Shown piece after piece: positions 43,837 to 52,325 of a stretch of 64,000 bases of DNA; positions within the stretch are counted from its first letter, which is position 1, and each line of letters starts with the position of its first letter. The DNA lies in contig JAUIDR010000006.1 of the NCBI GenBank assembly GCA_030428565.1, positions 22,364-86,363 on the forward strand, written 5' to 3'. The position numbers and the translations under genes were made by a program. A model generated the notes under the pieces. It did not search any database. It was not told where the DNA came from and was given only the letters and a program-made list of their open reading frames with translations. This stretch comes from Alphaproteobacteria bacterium. Its GTDB lineage: Bacteria > Pseudomonadota > Alphaproteobacteria > UBA7985 > JAUIBT01.

Positions 43837-45041
43837 GCATCGACGTCCCAGGCCCAGAACGCGCGGCCTTCTTTTTCCACGTTGCGGTACAGGACCATTT
43901 TGTGGACCTCGTCGGCACCATCGACCAGCCGCGCCTGGCGCGCATAGCGATAGATCCACTCAAGCGGGGTGTCCTTGGAGTAGCCCCGCGCTCCGTTGAT
44001 CTGGATTGCGGTGTCCGCGGCCTGGTGCAGCAAGTTGGCGACGTGGACCTTGGCCATCGACACTTCTTTGCGAGCAAAGCCGCCGCGATCCAGTTCCCAG
44101 GCCGCTTTCATGACCAATATCCGGCCCACCTCGATCTGCATGGCCAAGTCGCCCAGCATCATCTGGATGCTCTCCCGCTGCGACAAGCGTTCAGCAAAGG
44201 CAAAGCGATTTTGCGCGTACTCGCGGGCAATCTCGACGCAACGCTTGGACAAGCCGAGCCAGCGCATGCAGTGGGTCAGCCGCGCGGGACCGAGGCGAAT
44301 TTGGGTCAATTTCAGCCCGTCGCCTTCGTTCATCACAAGGTTTTCTGCCGGGATTTCCATGTCTTCATAGACGACCTCACAGTGGCCGCCGTGTTCTTCG
44401 GGGCCCATGATCGGGATGCGCCTTTCGATCCGAAAACCGGGCGTATCACGTCGGTGCAAGAAGGCCGACAACCCCTTGCGAGGATCGTCTGACGTGCGCG
44501 CAATCAGGATGAAATGATCGCTATCCTCGGCGCCGGTGATGAACCACTTGCGGCCGCGCACGACATACTTGTCGCCAGCTTTTTTGGCCGTTGTCAGCAT
44601 CATGCCGCCGGGATCGGATCCCGACCCGGGGGCTGGTTCGGTCATAACGAAGGCAGAGCGCACATCGCCCCGCACAATGGGTTGTAGCCATTCGGCCTTT
44701 TGGGTCTCCGTCGCGACCTTTTCCAGTACCTGCATGTTGCCGTCATCTGGGGCGGCGGCGTTGAAGACCACGGGTCCAAAGATCGAGCGGTTCATCTCCT
44801 CATAACAGACCGCCATGCCCATGAGTCCAAGCTCCTGGCCGCCGGTCTCTTGCTTCAATTGCAGGCACCACAGCCCCTCGCCCTTGGCCTTGTCGCGCAA
44901 AGCTTCCAACACGTCGGCTCGGATGTTTTCGTGGGGGTCATAATTGGCGCGGTCGGCCTCAAGTGGCAAGATTTCGGTCTCCACGAAGCGAGCGATCCGG
45001 GCACGGAAATCCTCAATGCGAGGCGAGATAGTAAAATCCAT
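43833..45041 (-). CDS. Acyl-CoA dehydrogenase family protein (ACAD10/11-like)
   Basis: A 402-residue flavoprotein with AFVMTEPAPGSGSDPGGM and RKWFITGAEDSD, the substrate- and FAD-binding middle segments, and the C-terminal QINGARGYSKDTPLEWIYR helix region. It pairs with the phosphotransferase, whose start it overlaps. Together they match the ACAD10/11-type pair that converts 4-hydroxyacyl-CoA through a phosphorylated intermediate to an enoyl-CoA; that reaction is inferred from family knowledge. A remnant of an SDR gene is just upstream. Confidence 0.88.
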   Translation of the reverse strand: MDFTISPRIEDFRARIARFVETEILPLEADRANYDPHENIRADVLEALRDKAKGEGLWCLQLKQETGGQELGLMGMAVCYEEMNRSIFGPVVFNAAAPDDGNMQVLEKVATETQKAEWLQPIVRGDVRSAFVMTEPAPGSGSDPGGMMLTTAKKAGDKYVVRGRKWFITGAEDSDHFILIARTSDDPRKGLSAFLHRRDTPGFRIERRIPIMGPEEHGGHCEVVYEDMEIPAENLVMNEGDGLKLTQIRLGPARLTHCMRWLGLSKRCVEIAREYAQNRFAFAERLSQRESIQMMLGDLAMQIEVGRILVMKAAWELDRGGFARKEVSMAKVHVANLLHQAADTAIQINGARGYSKDTPLEWIYRYARQARLVDGADEVHKMVLYRNVEKEGRAFWAWDVDA

Positions 45042-45062
45042 GGTCTTTGTCCTAAAGCGAGG

Positions 45063-45134
45063 CTACGAGGGGCGTCCGTTGACCTTCAGCACGGTGCCCA
45101 TCTTGTAGGCCGATGTGTCCGATGATAGCAAGCG
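45063..45134 (-). pseudogene. C-terminal relic of a short-chain dehydrogenase
   Basis: Immediately upstream of the acyl-CoA dehydrogenase gene the reverse strand encodes LLSSDTSAYKMGTVLKVNGR followed by PS and a stop, which reads like the last 22 residues of an SDR (LASD-SAY-TG--L-VDGG pattern). The rest of the gene is missing: upstream sequence enters a 9-base tandem repeat and then non-coding DNA. SDR genes commonly precede this acyl-CoA dehydrogenase/phosphotransferase pair, so a deletion seems to have removed all but the end. Confidence 0.6.
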
Positions 45135-45135
45135 C

Positions 45136-45180
45136 AGCGGTCCAAGCGGTCCAAGCGGTCCAAGCGGGCCAAGCGGGTCT
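45136..45180. repeat. Tandem 9-base repeat at the edge of the SDR relic
   Basis: Three exact AGCGGTCCA units (45136-45162) followed by AGCGGGCCA and a degenerate AGCGGGTCT to 45180 adjoin the truncated SDR end. The array sits where coding similarity stops, so it may mark the deletion joint or have caused it by slippage. Confidence 0.85.
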
Positions 45181-45338
45181 GGCATTCTGCTAAGGCTGCT
45201 TGCGGCGACGGCATGATAACAGCGCCGCCAGCTCGACTACTCAAAATTCGGCTTTGAGTGCCGTTTCCTGATAGCCCGGGCTTAGGCTGCCACTTGAAAG
45301 TTGGGCCGCCACAGCTATGCAGCCATGCAGCTATTCTG

Positions 45339-46226
45339 CTAGGTTGCAGGCGCAGGCGCGGGGGCCTTGGCCCTGGACTCGCGCCATGAAATATAGCTGA
45401 CCGCGACCACAATAATGCCGCCGCCGAAGAAGACCATCGGGTCCAGCGGCTCGCCGAACAGCGTGATGCCGACCAGCGTGGCCCAGACCAATTGCAAGAA
45501 GGTGACCGGCTGGGTGATGGAGACCGGCGCGGCGCGAAAAGCGATAGTCATGCTGTAGTGGCCAGCCGTCGCCAGCGCTGCGACGCCCAGCAGCAATGCC
45601 ATCTCGTACCAGCTCGGCGTTACCCAGGTCGCAAGAGCGATCGGTGCCAGTCCAAGCGTGACGGTCACAGACAGCATCACCACGACCAGATTGACCGGCG
45701 CTTGGTCGGTCAGCCGCTTGGCGGTCAAATAGGACATACCCATGCAGACCGACGAGCAGAGCATGGCGATGTGCCCCAAAGAGATCTCGCGAAATCCGGG
45801 GCGCAAAATAATCAGGGCCCCTGCCAGTGCGCACAAGATCGCCGCCAAGCGTCGCAGCGCGAAGGCTTCGCCCAGAAAGATGGCTGCACCCAAGGTCACA
45901 TAGATCGGCGGCATGAGGTTCAGCGCGGTCATATCGGCCAGCGGAATGTGAACCATGGCGTAGAACCACAAAATCACAGCCAGCGTATGCACCGCGCCAC
46001 GGATGGCAAACATGCTCTTGAGCCGCAGGCTCATGCGGTGGCGAAAAGCGCTGCGCATGGCGGGCAACAGCATGACGGTGCCAATGGCATAGCGCAGAAA
46101 GGCGGCCTCCGCAGCGGGCAAACGCGGGCCCATGGTCTTGACCAGAATATTGACCCCGACAAACATCAGGCCCGTTACAACCATCCAGAAGATCCCCTGA
46201 ACGGGTGGGCTAAAACGGGCGGTCAT
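45339..46226 (-). CDS. EamA/DMT superfamily transporter
   Basis: A 295-residue membrane protein with ten hydrophobic segments in two repeated EamA halves, each ending near a glycine-rich ALAGALIILRPG-like or GGGIIVVAVSY strand. ATG 46226 places the start directly before the first membrane segment; the frame extending to 46322 adds a polar leader. DMT exporters carry amino acids, amines or sugars out of the cell; substrate unknown. It is a single gene, with no obvious link to its neighbours. Confidence 0.87.
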   Translation of the reverse strand: MTARFSPPVQGIFWMVVTGLMFVGVNILVKTMGPRLPAAEAAFLRYAIGTVMLLPAMRSAFRHRMSLRLKSMFAIRGAVHTLAVILWFYAMVHIPLADMTALNLMPPIYVTLGAAIFLGEAFALRRLAAILCALAGALIILRPGFREISLGHIAMLCSSVCMGMSYLTAKRLTDQAPVNLVVVMLSVTVTLGLAPIALATWVTPSWYEMALLLGVAALATAGHYSMTIAFRAAPVSITQPVTFLQLVWATLVGITLFGEPLDPMVFFGGGIIVVAVSYISWRESRAKAPAPAPAT

Positions 46227-46440
46227 GGGCGCGGCCTTATCGTGTTGTTTGGGAAGGGTCTGGGCCGACAAATCGCACCGGCTCGTGGCTCTAGTCTTGC
46301 CACCAACGGGGGCAAGGGGCAACGCAAGCCGGTGTATTTTCCGCCTGCTGGTGTTTAAAGCGCCGCGGGCTGAGCGCTTGGGCTGCTGATGAGGGAAAAG
46401 GAGGACGCCTTGGCGCTACGCCGAAAAAGGCGCGGTGCCA

Positions 46441-46470
46441 GGGCGCTTGAGGGCGCTTGAGGGGGCTTAG
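46441..46470. repeat. Short 10-base tandem repeat beside the Rieske fragment
   Basis: Two exact GGGCGCTTGA units and a degenerate GGGGGCTTAG run directly into the stop codon of the Rieske oxygenase fragment. It is one of several short, unrelated tandem repeats that follow gene ends in this window. Confidence 0.7.
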
Positions 46471-46856
46471 GCGGCTTCTAGCTGTTCTTCTGCCAGGCTG
46501 CGCATGCGGCGGCGCAGGCGAACCAAGCCAAGGTCGTGTTGGTAGAGAATTTCGTGTCCACGCGGATCGCACAAGATATCCTCTAGCATGACGCGATCTT
46601 GTTCCAGCACATGGAAGTGGCGCACTTCCAGACGGTTTTTGTACAAGAACCGCCAAGCATCGCGCTGCCAGCCCTGCACCTTGCGGCAGCGCCAGAAGAA
46701 GACCGCAGACTTGCCAGCCGACATGGGCGTAAACATCCCCAGGATGTGGAAGTTGCCGCCCGACCCGCCGGTCTTGGGGTAGGGGATTTTAAGGCGCATC
46801 CAGTGGATACCCGTCTCACCCCACTCGGTGAAATCGAAGTTTACCCCGCTGTTCAT
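46467..46856 (-). pseudogene. Aromatic ring-hydroxylating (Rieske) dioxygenase alpha subunit, C-terminal fragment
   Basis: The reverse frame from 46856 encodes about 129 residues (SGVNFDFTEWGETGIHWMRL, a DRVMLEDI motif, then YQHDLGLVRLRRRM) that match the C-terminal catalytic-domain end of Rieske oxygenase large subunits. The entire Rieske [2Fe-2S] domain and the first iron ligands are absent, so it cannot work. Similarity ends near 46856, where the IclR coding region of the opposite strand begins: a deletion joint. The open frame continuing to 47015 is antisense to IclR and is not real. Confidence 0.7.
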
Positions 46857-46863
46857 CGAGCAT

Positions 46864-47826
46864 ATGGGCGAAACCGTTGAGACGGTGCTGACCGAGCGCG
46901 ACCTGATCTCTGTGCCGCCGGTAACAAGAGCCATTCGCGTGCTGCAACACATAGCGGCAGGCAACAATTGCGCCAACATTATCCAGACCTCCAAGGCCCT
47001 TAACATCAACCGCACGACCTTGCATCGCCTGCTGTTTACGCTGGAGCAAGAGCGTTTGATCGAGGTCGCCAGCGATGCAGGCGGCTATATTCTGGGAACG
47101 GAACTAATTAATTTGGCGGCACGCTCGCTGTTCTCCCGCGATATTGTGCAAGTTGCGCAACCGATCCTAAAGCGTCTTGCGGCTGACTTGGGTCTGGCGG
47201 CACACTTGGGGGTCGTCGACGGACAGGGCTTCTTTTTGCGCGATCCGCAGAACCGTCGCTTGCGCATTGTGGCCGACGTTGCTGTCAATGCGGACGCTTC
47301 GACCACCTTCGCACGCCCAACCAAGGTGAGCCACGTTGTTCTCAACACAACCGATCTCAAGACCTCCGAGGCCTTCTTTCGCGATCAGCTTGGCTTTCGA
47401 CTGTCGGATTACTACGTTGAACGCATGAGCTTTATGCGCTGCTCGCACGATCACCATTCGATTGGGCTGATGCAGAACCTGCACGCCAGCGCCAACCACG
47501 TTGCTTTCGAGATGCCCGACATGGACAGCTATATGCGCGGCATTGGTCGGATGAAGCAGCAGGGTCATGTGCCAAGTTGGGGGCCGGGGCGTCATGGTCC
47601 AGGCAACAATCCCTTTGCCTATTTCGTCTCGCCTTCCGGGTTTGTCATCGAATACACCTGCGAGCTTGAACAAATCGACGAAGCCAACCATGTCGCAAAG
47701 GAGTGGCCCTGGGGTGATGCTGAAGCTGGCGACCGTTGGATGACCGCGGGCCCCGCGACACCCGCGATGCGCACCATTATGCTCGGGTGCCCGGACCCCG
47801 GGTTTCCAAAGACAGGAGCGGCCTAG
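46864..47826 (+). CDS. In-frame chimera: IclR regulator N-terminus fused to extradiol dioxygenase C-terminal domain
   Basis: A 320-residue open frame in two unlike parts. Residues about 15-120 are an IclR winged helix-turn-helix (VPPVTRAIRVLQHIAAG, TTLHRLLFTLEQERLIE) plus the first part of its effector domain. From about residue 122 (FFLRDPQNRRLRIVADV) it is a VOC/extradiol dioxygenase: the tail of the N-terminal VOC module, then a complete catalytic module with metal ligands His157 in KVSHVVL, a second His in NHVAFEM and Glu in GFVIEYTCE. I know of no natural family with this layout, so a deletion joining two genes is likely. The start may be ATG 46864 or further upstream. Confidence 0.7.
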   Translation: MGETVETVLTERDLISVPPVTRAIRVLQHIAAGNNCANIIQTSKALNINRTTLHRLLFTLEQERLIEVASDAGGYILGTELINLAARSLFSRDIVQVAQPILKRLAADLGLAAHLGVVDGQGFFLRDPQNRRLRIVADVAVNADASTTFARPTKVSHVVLNTTDLKTSEAFFRDQLGFRLSDYYVERMSFMRCSHDHHSIGLMQNLHASANHVAFEMPDMDSYMRGIGRMKQQGHVPSWGPGRHGPGNNPFAYFVSPSGFVIEYTCELEQIDEANHVAKEWPWGDAEAGDRWMTAGPATPAMRTIMLGCPDPGFPKTGAA

Positions 47827-47828
47827 CT

Positions 47829-49242
47829 ATGGACCTCGGTCTTGGGGGAAAGGGGGCGGTGGTCACAGGCGGAAGTTCTGGCATCGGCTTGGCGACGGTG
47901 CGCCAGTTCTTGGCCGATAGCTGTCGCGTGGCCTTGTGCGCGCGCAACGAGGAGCGCTTGGCAACGGTCGTGTCCGAGCTTGAGCAGGCATACGGATCCG
48001 AGCACGTCGCGTCATTTGCGGGCTCGTTCTTAAATGAAAGCGATATGGCCGATCTTGCGCAGTGCGTTGAGCAGCGCTTCGGTGGCGCAGATATTCTGAT
48101 TGCGAATGCGGGCCAAGGTCGCGTTTCCACCTTCTCAAATACCAGCGACGAGGCTTGGACAGAAGAATTGGATTTGAAATTCTTTAGCCAGATTTATCCC
48201 ATTCGCGCCTTCCAGTCCCTTCTGAATAACAACGCTAACGCGTCCATCGTCGGTGTTAACTCGCCGCTGGCCTACCAGCCCGAGCCGCATATGGTGGCAA
48301 CGGCGGCGGCTAGGGCAGGGGTGCAAAATCTCTTGAAGTCATTGGCGAGCGAATTGGCGCCTGTCATCCGGGTGAACTCGATTTTGCTGGGGGTGGTTCA
48401 CTCGGGGCAATGGGAGCGCCGCTTCGCCACCCGCGAAGACAAAAGTCAGAGCCGCGAGGCGTGGTTCGCAGAGCAGCCAGCAGCACAGCGTGCGGCCCTG
48501 TCGGCGCCGTCCGGCCCTGTGAGCCTTGAAATTCCGGTGGATATACAGCGTGCGTTGCTGCCGGTGGCATCGCCCGCTCAAGGCGTCAGCATGGCGCGCA
48601 TTTGCGCTGCAGATTCGCAGATAGACGCTTTAGCCGAATGGGTATTGGTCGCCAAGCGCCCTATGCTGTGGCTGGGCGGTGACGCGCGTGATGCCCACGA
48701 CGCGGCTAAGGCTTTGATGGACGCAGGCTTTGCTGCGGTCACAAGCACCAATGGCCAAGGCGTGGTCGATGATAGCCACCCTGCAAGCTTGGGCGCTTTC
48801 AACATGAACCCCCAGGCAGCGGCCATTTATGCCCAAGCGGACTTGCTGATCGTGGTTGGATCGCGCTTGCGGGGCAACCAGACCCGCGACTATCGCTTGC
48901 CATTGCCGCCGATTGTACAGATTGATGCGGATGCCGCGCAGGGGGGCGCGCAACTATGCGGTTGAGAGCTTCATTCACGGCGAAGCCCGTGACACGCTAA
49001 GCCGCTTGGTCGACCGCTTGCCCGGCCGACTGGCCTGCGACCCCGATTTTTTGCACGCGATCGCCGTGGCCAGGGCCACATCCGAAGGCGCGATGCGCGA
49101 TCAGCTTGGCGTTTACCGTGTCATTGCCGATGCGCTGCAGGAGCGGGTGTCGGTTGGCAAACACCCCTGGGTGCGCGACGTAACGATCAGCAATTCGACC
49201 TTTGGCAATCGCTTCGTACAGATCGCAGCACCGCACTTGGGG
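47829..49242 (+). pseudogene. Chimeric, frameshifted SDR::ThDP enzyme, cut by an IS110-family element
   Basis: Residues 1 to about 215 from ATG 47829 are a short-chain dehydrogenase (TGGSSGIG at 13-20, NAG at 93-95) that lacks the usual Tyr-x-x-x-Lys and the C-terminal third. At about residue 220 the frame passes into the middle of an acetolactate synthase-like ThDP enzyme (APSGPVSLEIPVDIQ). Its own N-terminal catalytic domain is missing. At a run of six G residues (48941-48946) the frame is shifted; the homologous text resumes in another frame (RNYAVESFIHGEA) and runs to about 49240, where the ThDP-binding domain is cut by the IS110 relic. It follows the IclR chimera by two bases, as one former operon. 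Confidence 0.75.
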
Positions 49243-50006
49243 GCACCAAGCCGAGCCATACGGCGAGATCGCGGCCTTTGCCAAAACTGCTGCCAGTGCC
49301 GACAGCGGCTACCAGAACTGTCGCGATAGTCGGACCAATGCCGGGGATCTCCATCAGACGCCGCATATCAACATCCGATTGGGCCAGAGCTGTCAGCTCA
49401 TCATCAATGGCCGCGATCCGCTCATGGATCACGTCCAATTCTGAGGCCATGTCAGACAAAAGCAAGATCATGCGGCGTGAAAGATCGTTACTGCCCTCAG
49501 CGGTTAATCTGAGAAGTTCCTTCTGGAAAATATGGCGCCCTGTTCCAATTCGGATGCCTCGTTCCATCAAAAAGCCGCGACCTTGATTGATCAATCGCCT
49601 CCTATCCGAAACCAGGCGCTCCCGCGCACGGTGCAGGGCCTGAAGATCAAGCTGTTCTCCCGATTTGATCGCTACAAATGACATTGCCGGATGTGTCGCG
49701 GCTTCGGCAATGGCCTCCGCGTCACGATCATCATTCTTGTGAACCATTTACATAGGGGCGGACATAGAGCGGCGACATCAGTCAAGGCTCATGCCCATTC
49801 TGAAGGCAAAAGCGCCCGATGTGATGTGCGCCGCCACAGGCTTCCATCGCAACAACGCAAGCCGGTAGCACAACCAGAAAGTCCATCAATCGATGTCGCT
49901 GTATCCGCTTGCGGAAAACAATCGCTTCTGCGTCGTCCAGTTCAGCAAGACTGCAAACGGTCTTGCCAAGATCAATGCCCAAAACTTTCATGTCCACTAG
50001 ATGCAC
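49242..50006 (-). pseudogene. IS110-family transposase, broken
   Basis: The N-terminal part (50006-49782) reads VLGIDLGKTVCSLAEL, the RuvC-like DEDD domain start, to MEACGGAHHIGRFC. A TGA follows at NGHEP, then LMSPLYVRPY continues in frame, and a one-base shift near 49750 leads into KNDDRDAEAIAEAA and the transposase middle (LMEIPGIGPTIATVLVAAVG). The Tnp domain with its catalytic serine is absent after VWLGLVP. With a nonsense codon, a frameshift and a truncation it cannot be active. Confidence 0.85.
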
Positions 50007-50083
50007 CTCTCTCCACCTATCCCCGCAATTGTAACAGAGATTTGGTGGAAAGGTCGTTCATCCCATTACTGCAAGCCCATTGA
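49242..50083 (-). mobile_element. IS110-family (IS1111-like) insertion sequence relic
   Basis: A degraded IS110-family element lies between the ThDP fragment and the LysR gene. Only the transposase's first two thirds remain, in two frames, and the distal end of the element is gone at about 49242, where reading changes abruptly to ThDP enzyme sequence. On the other side fewer than 80 non-coding bases separate the transposase start from the LysR stop; no terminal repeat could be defined. The outer limit at 50083 is approximate. Confidence 0.8.
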
Positions 50084-51019
50084 CTAGGGTGTGCCTCCAC
50101 TGGCCATTTGGCGGTGGACCATCAAAAGCATCTGCTGCGCTAAGGGGCCAAGAGGGCGGCCTCGCTGGCGGATGAGATGGTAGGGCGACAAGGTGACGGG
50201 CTCGTCCAGGTCTAAGACCGCCAGACCCTGCGAAGCGATGTTGCCCATGAGCTCTGCAACTTCGAAAGCGACCGGAGAAACGGCATGCGTGGCCTGCAAA
50301 TACGCCAAGGTAACAAGAAGCGATGATGATTCGATGACATTTTGAGGCGGGGAAATCCCCAATTCGATATGGCAAGCATCCACGGCCTCGCGAATGGGCA
50401 TGCTGGGCGCCTGCATGACCCAGGTGCAATCGCACATGTCGTTCAATGTCACCGCGCGCTTGCCGGCCAAAGGATGCGAATGCTGCGCCAGCAAGCGAAG
50501 GCGTTCGACGCGCCCCAATAAGACCTCAAGCCGACTTGTGTCGGTATTGGGCGGGATGCGGCACAGCACAAAATCCAGATCGCCCGACAGCAGGCCGTCC
50601 ATGAGATCAACGCTAGGAGCGACCTCGACGCGAACATTCGCGCTTAAGAGATCTTGCTCTAGGGATTGAATGGCGGGAACAACAAATCCGACCGCAGCTC
50701 CAGTCACCGCCCCAATGTGTACGGTTCCCAAACGCCCCGATTTGAAGGCGTGGAGGTCACTGGTTGCTCGATCAAAGTCGCTCAGCAAGACCGTCGCATG
50801 GCGCGCAAGCAGCTCTCCCATCGGCGTTAGTTTAACGCCCTTGGGGTGGCGAACAAACAGACGCTCACCCAGTAAGCGTTCTATCTCCGCCACTGTTCGA
50901 GAGGCGGCGGGTTGCGTCATGGCCAGGCGCTCGGCCGCGATGGAAATCTGACCGCTTTCGGCGATGGCTTGAATGAGTTTGAAATGCCGGAACTGCAGGC
51001 GGCCAAAGGAATCAGGCAT
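50084..51019 (-). CDS. LysR-family regulator, GbpR-like
   Basis: A 311-residue LysR protein with N-terminal helix-turn-helix (LQFRHFKLIQAIAESGQISIAAERLAMTQ in pieces, TQPAASRTVAEIE) and an effector domain. It is divergent from the ChvE-like binding protein gene, the arrangement of gbpR (galactose-binding protein regulator) and chvE in Agrobacterium, so control of the sugar transporter and the downstream oxidative pathway is likely. A near-perfect palindrome 19 bases before its start is a candidate binding site. Confidence 0.82.
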   Translation of the reverse strand: MPDSFGRLQFRHFKLIQAIAESGQISIAAERLAMTQPAASRTVAEIERLLGERLFVRHPKGVKLTPMGELLARHATVLLSDFDRATSDLHAFKSGRLGTVHIGAVTGAAVGFVVPAIQSLEQDLLSANVRVEVAPSVDLMDGLLSGDLDFVLCRIPPNTDTSRLEVLLGRVERLRLLAQHSHPLAGKRAVTLNDMCDCTWVMQAPSMPIREAVDACHIELGISPPQNVIESSSLLVTLAYLQATHAVSPVAFEVAELMGNIASQGLAVLDLDEPVTLSPYHLIRQRGRPLGPLAQQMLLMVHRQMASGGTP

Positions 51020-51037
51020 AACAATCTTGGTATATGA

Positions 51038-51054
51038 ATTGCAATAATTGTAAT
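51038..51054. promoter_or_regulatory. Putative LysR-type operator between gbpR-like and chvE-like genes
   Basis: ATTGCAATAATTGTAAT is a 17-base palindrome with a single mismatched pair, lying in the divergent 149-base spacer. The two half-sites (ATTGCAA and TTGTAAT) surround an A/T centre, a shape usual for LysR boxes. Binding by the adjacent regulator is inferred. Confidence 0.5.
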
Positions 51055-51168
51055 TTGAATATCATGTGACGGTCTGTCAACAAAACAGCAGGCCAAACGG
51101 CCTAGCATCCGCAACCACATCGTACCGCTTGGCTCGTCAGTTGTTGGCCGCGGTATCGGGAGGACATT

Positions 51169-52233
51169 ATGAAAAAGTTGTTGTTGGGCCTGACAGCCCT
51201 AGCAGTTGGAGCATCTTTGATCTCAGCTCCATCCTTTGCAAAAGACAAAGGTCAGATCGGTATTGCTATGCCAACCAAATCTTCAGCGCGCTGGATTTCT
51301 GACGGCGAGTCAATGGTCGCAGAATTCGAGGCTGCCGGTTACAGCACCGACCTGCAATATGCTGAAGACGATATTCCAAACCAGCTGGCTCAAATTGAAA
51401 ACATGGTCACAAAGGGCGTTGACGTCCTGGTGATCGCGGCGATCGACGGCACCACTCTGTCAAACGTGCTGGAAAATGCGCACTTTGCTGGCATCAAGGT
51501 CATCGCTTATGACCGCTTGATCCGCGACAGTGCCTACGTTGACTACTATGCCACCTTTGACAATTTCAAAGTAGGCGTCCAGCAAGCCACCTCTTTGGTG
51601 AGCGGCATGGAAGAGCGCTTCGGCGCTGGCCCCTGGAACGTCGAGCTGTTCGGCGGTTCTCCAGACGACAACAATGCTTACTTCTTCTACGACGGAGCAA
51701 TGAGCGTCCTGCAGCCGCTGATTGATGCGGGAAAAGTGAACATCGTCTCTGGCCAAATGGGCATGGACAAAGTTGGCACCCTACGTTGGGATGGTGCGGT
51801 TGCTCAGGCGCGCATGGATAACCTGCTGTCAGCCCACTACACCGACGCCAAAGTCAACGGTGTGCTGGCTCCCTACGACGGTCTGTCAATCGGCATCCTG
51901 TCGTCTTTGAAGGGCGTAGGCTATGGATCGGGCGGTTTGGACATGCCGATCGTAACAGGCCAAGACGCTGAATTGCCTTCGATCAAGTCCATTATCGCGG
52001 GCGAGCAATATTCAACCGTCTTTAAAGACACCCGTGAACTGGCGAAAGTCGCAGTGGGCATGGCCGATGCCTTGTTGCAAGGTGGCACGCCGGAAATCAA
52101 CGACACCAAGACCTACGACAATGGTGTGAAGGTTGTTCCTTCTTACCTGTTGGAGCCCGTGTCTGTTGACGTCACCAACTACGAAGCAATTGTCATCGGT
52201 TCTGGCTACCACAAAGCCGAAGATCTCCAGTAA
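51169..52233 (+). CDS. chvE: Monosaccharide ABC transporter substrate-binding protein, ChvE type
   Basis: A 354-residue periplasmic protein with a Sec signal (residues 1-24, ending SAPSFA) and the sugar-binding fold start [45 protein letters not shown] is recognisable ChvE/multiple-sugar binding protein sequence. In Agrobacterium ChvE binds galactose, arabinose, glucose and fucose, which agrees with the oxidative galactose/arabinose genes downstream. The start is ATG 51169 after GGGAGGAC. Low GC bias at third positions suggests strong expression. Confidence 0.9.
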   Translation: MKKLLLGLTALAVGASLISAPSFAKDKGQIGIAMPTKSSARWISDGESMVAEFEAAGYSTDLQYAEDDIPNQLAQIENMVTKGVDVLVIAAIDGTTLSNVLENAHFAGIKVIAYDRLIRDSAYVDYYATFDNFKVGVQQATSLVSGMEERFGAGPWNVELFGGSPDDNNAYFFYDGAMSVLQPLIDAGKVNIVSGQMGMDKVGTLRWDGAVAQARMDNLLSAHYTDAKVNGVLAPYDGLSIGILSSLKGVGYGSGGLDMPIVTGQDAELPSIKSIIAGEQYSTVFKDTRELAKVAVGMADALLQGGTPEINDTKTYDNGVKVVPSYLLEPVSVDVTNYEAIVIGSGYHKAEDLQ

Positions 52234-52325
52234 GGTTGGCGGTCTTATCTGCCACCTGGCTCCCGCTTGCTTCGGCCGGCGGGGGCCATTGACAAAAATC
52301 AGGGGCCATCCCGGGGAAGAAACTT

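Noticed and set aside
46467..47015. 182-residue reverse-strand open frame as an intact gene
   Set aside because: Only the part from 46856 downward resembles a Rieske oxygenase; the first ~50 residues are antisense to the IclR coding region.
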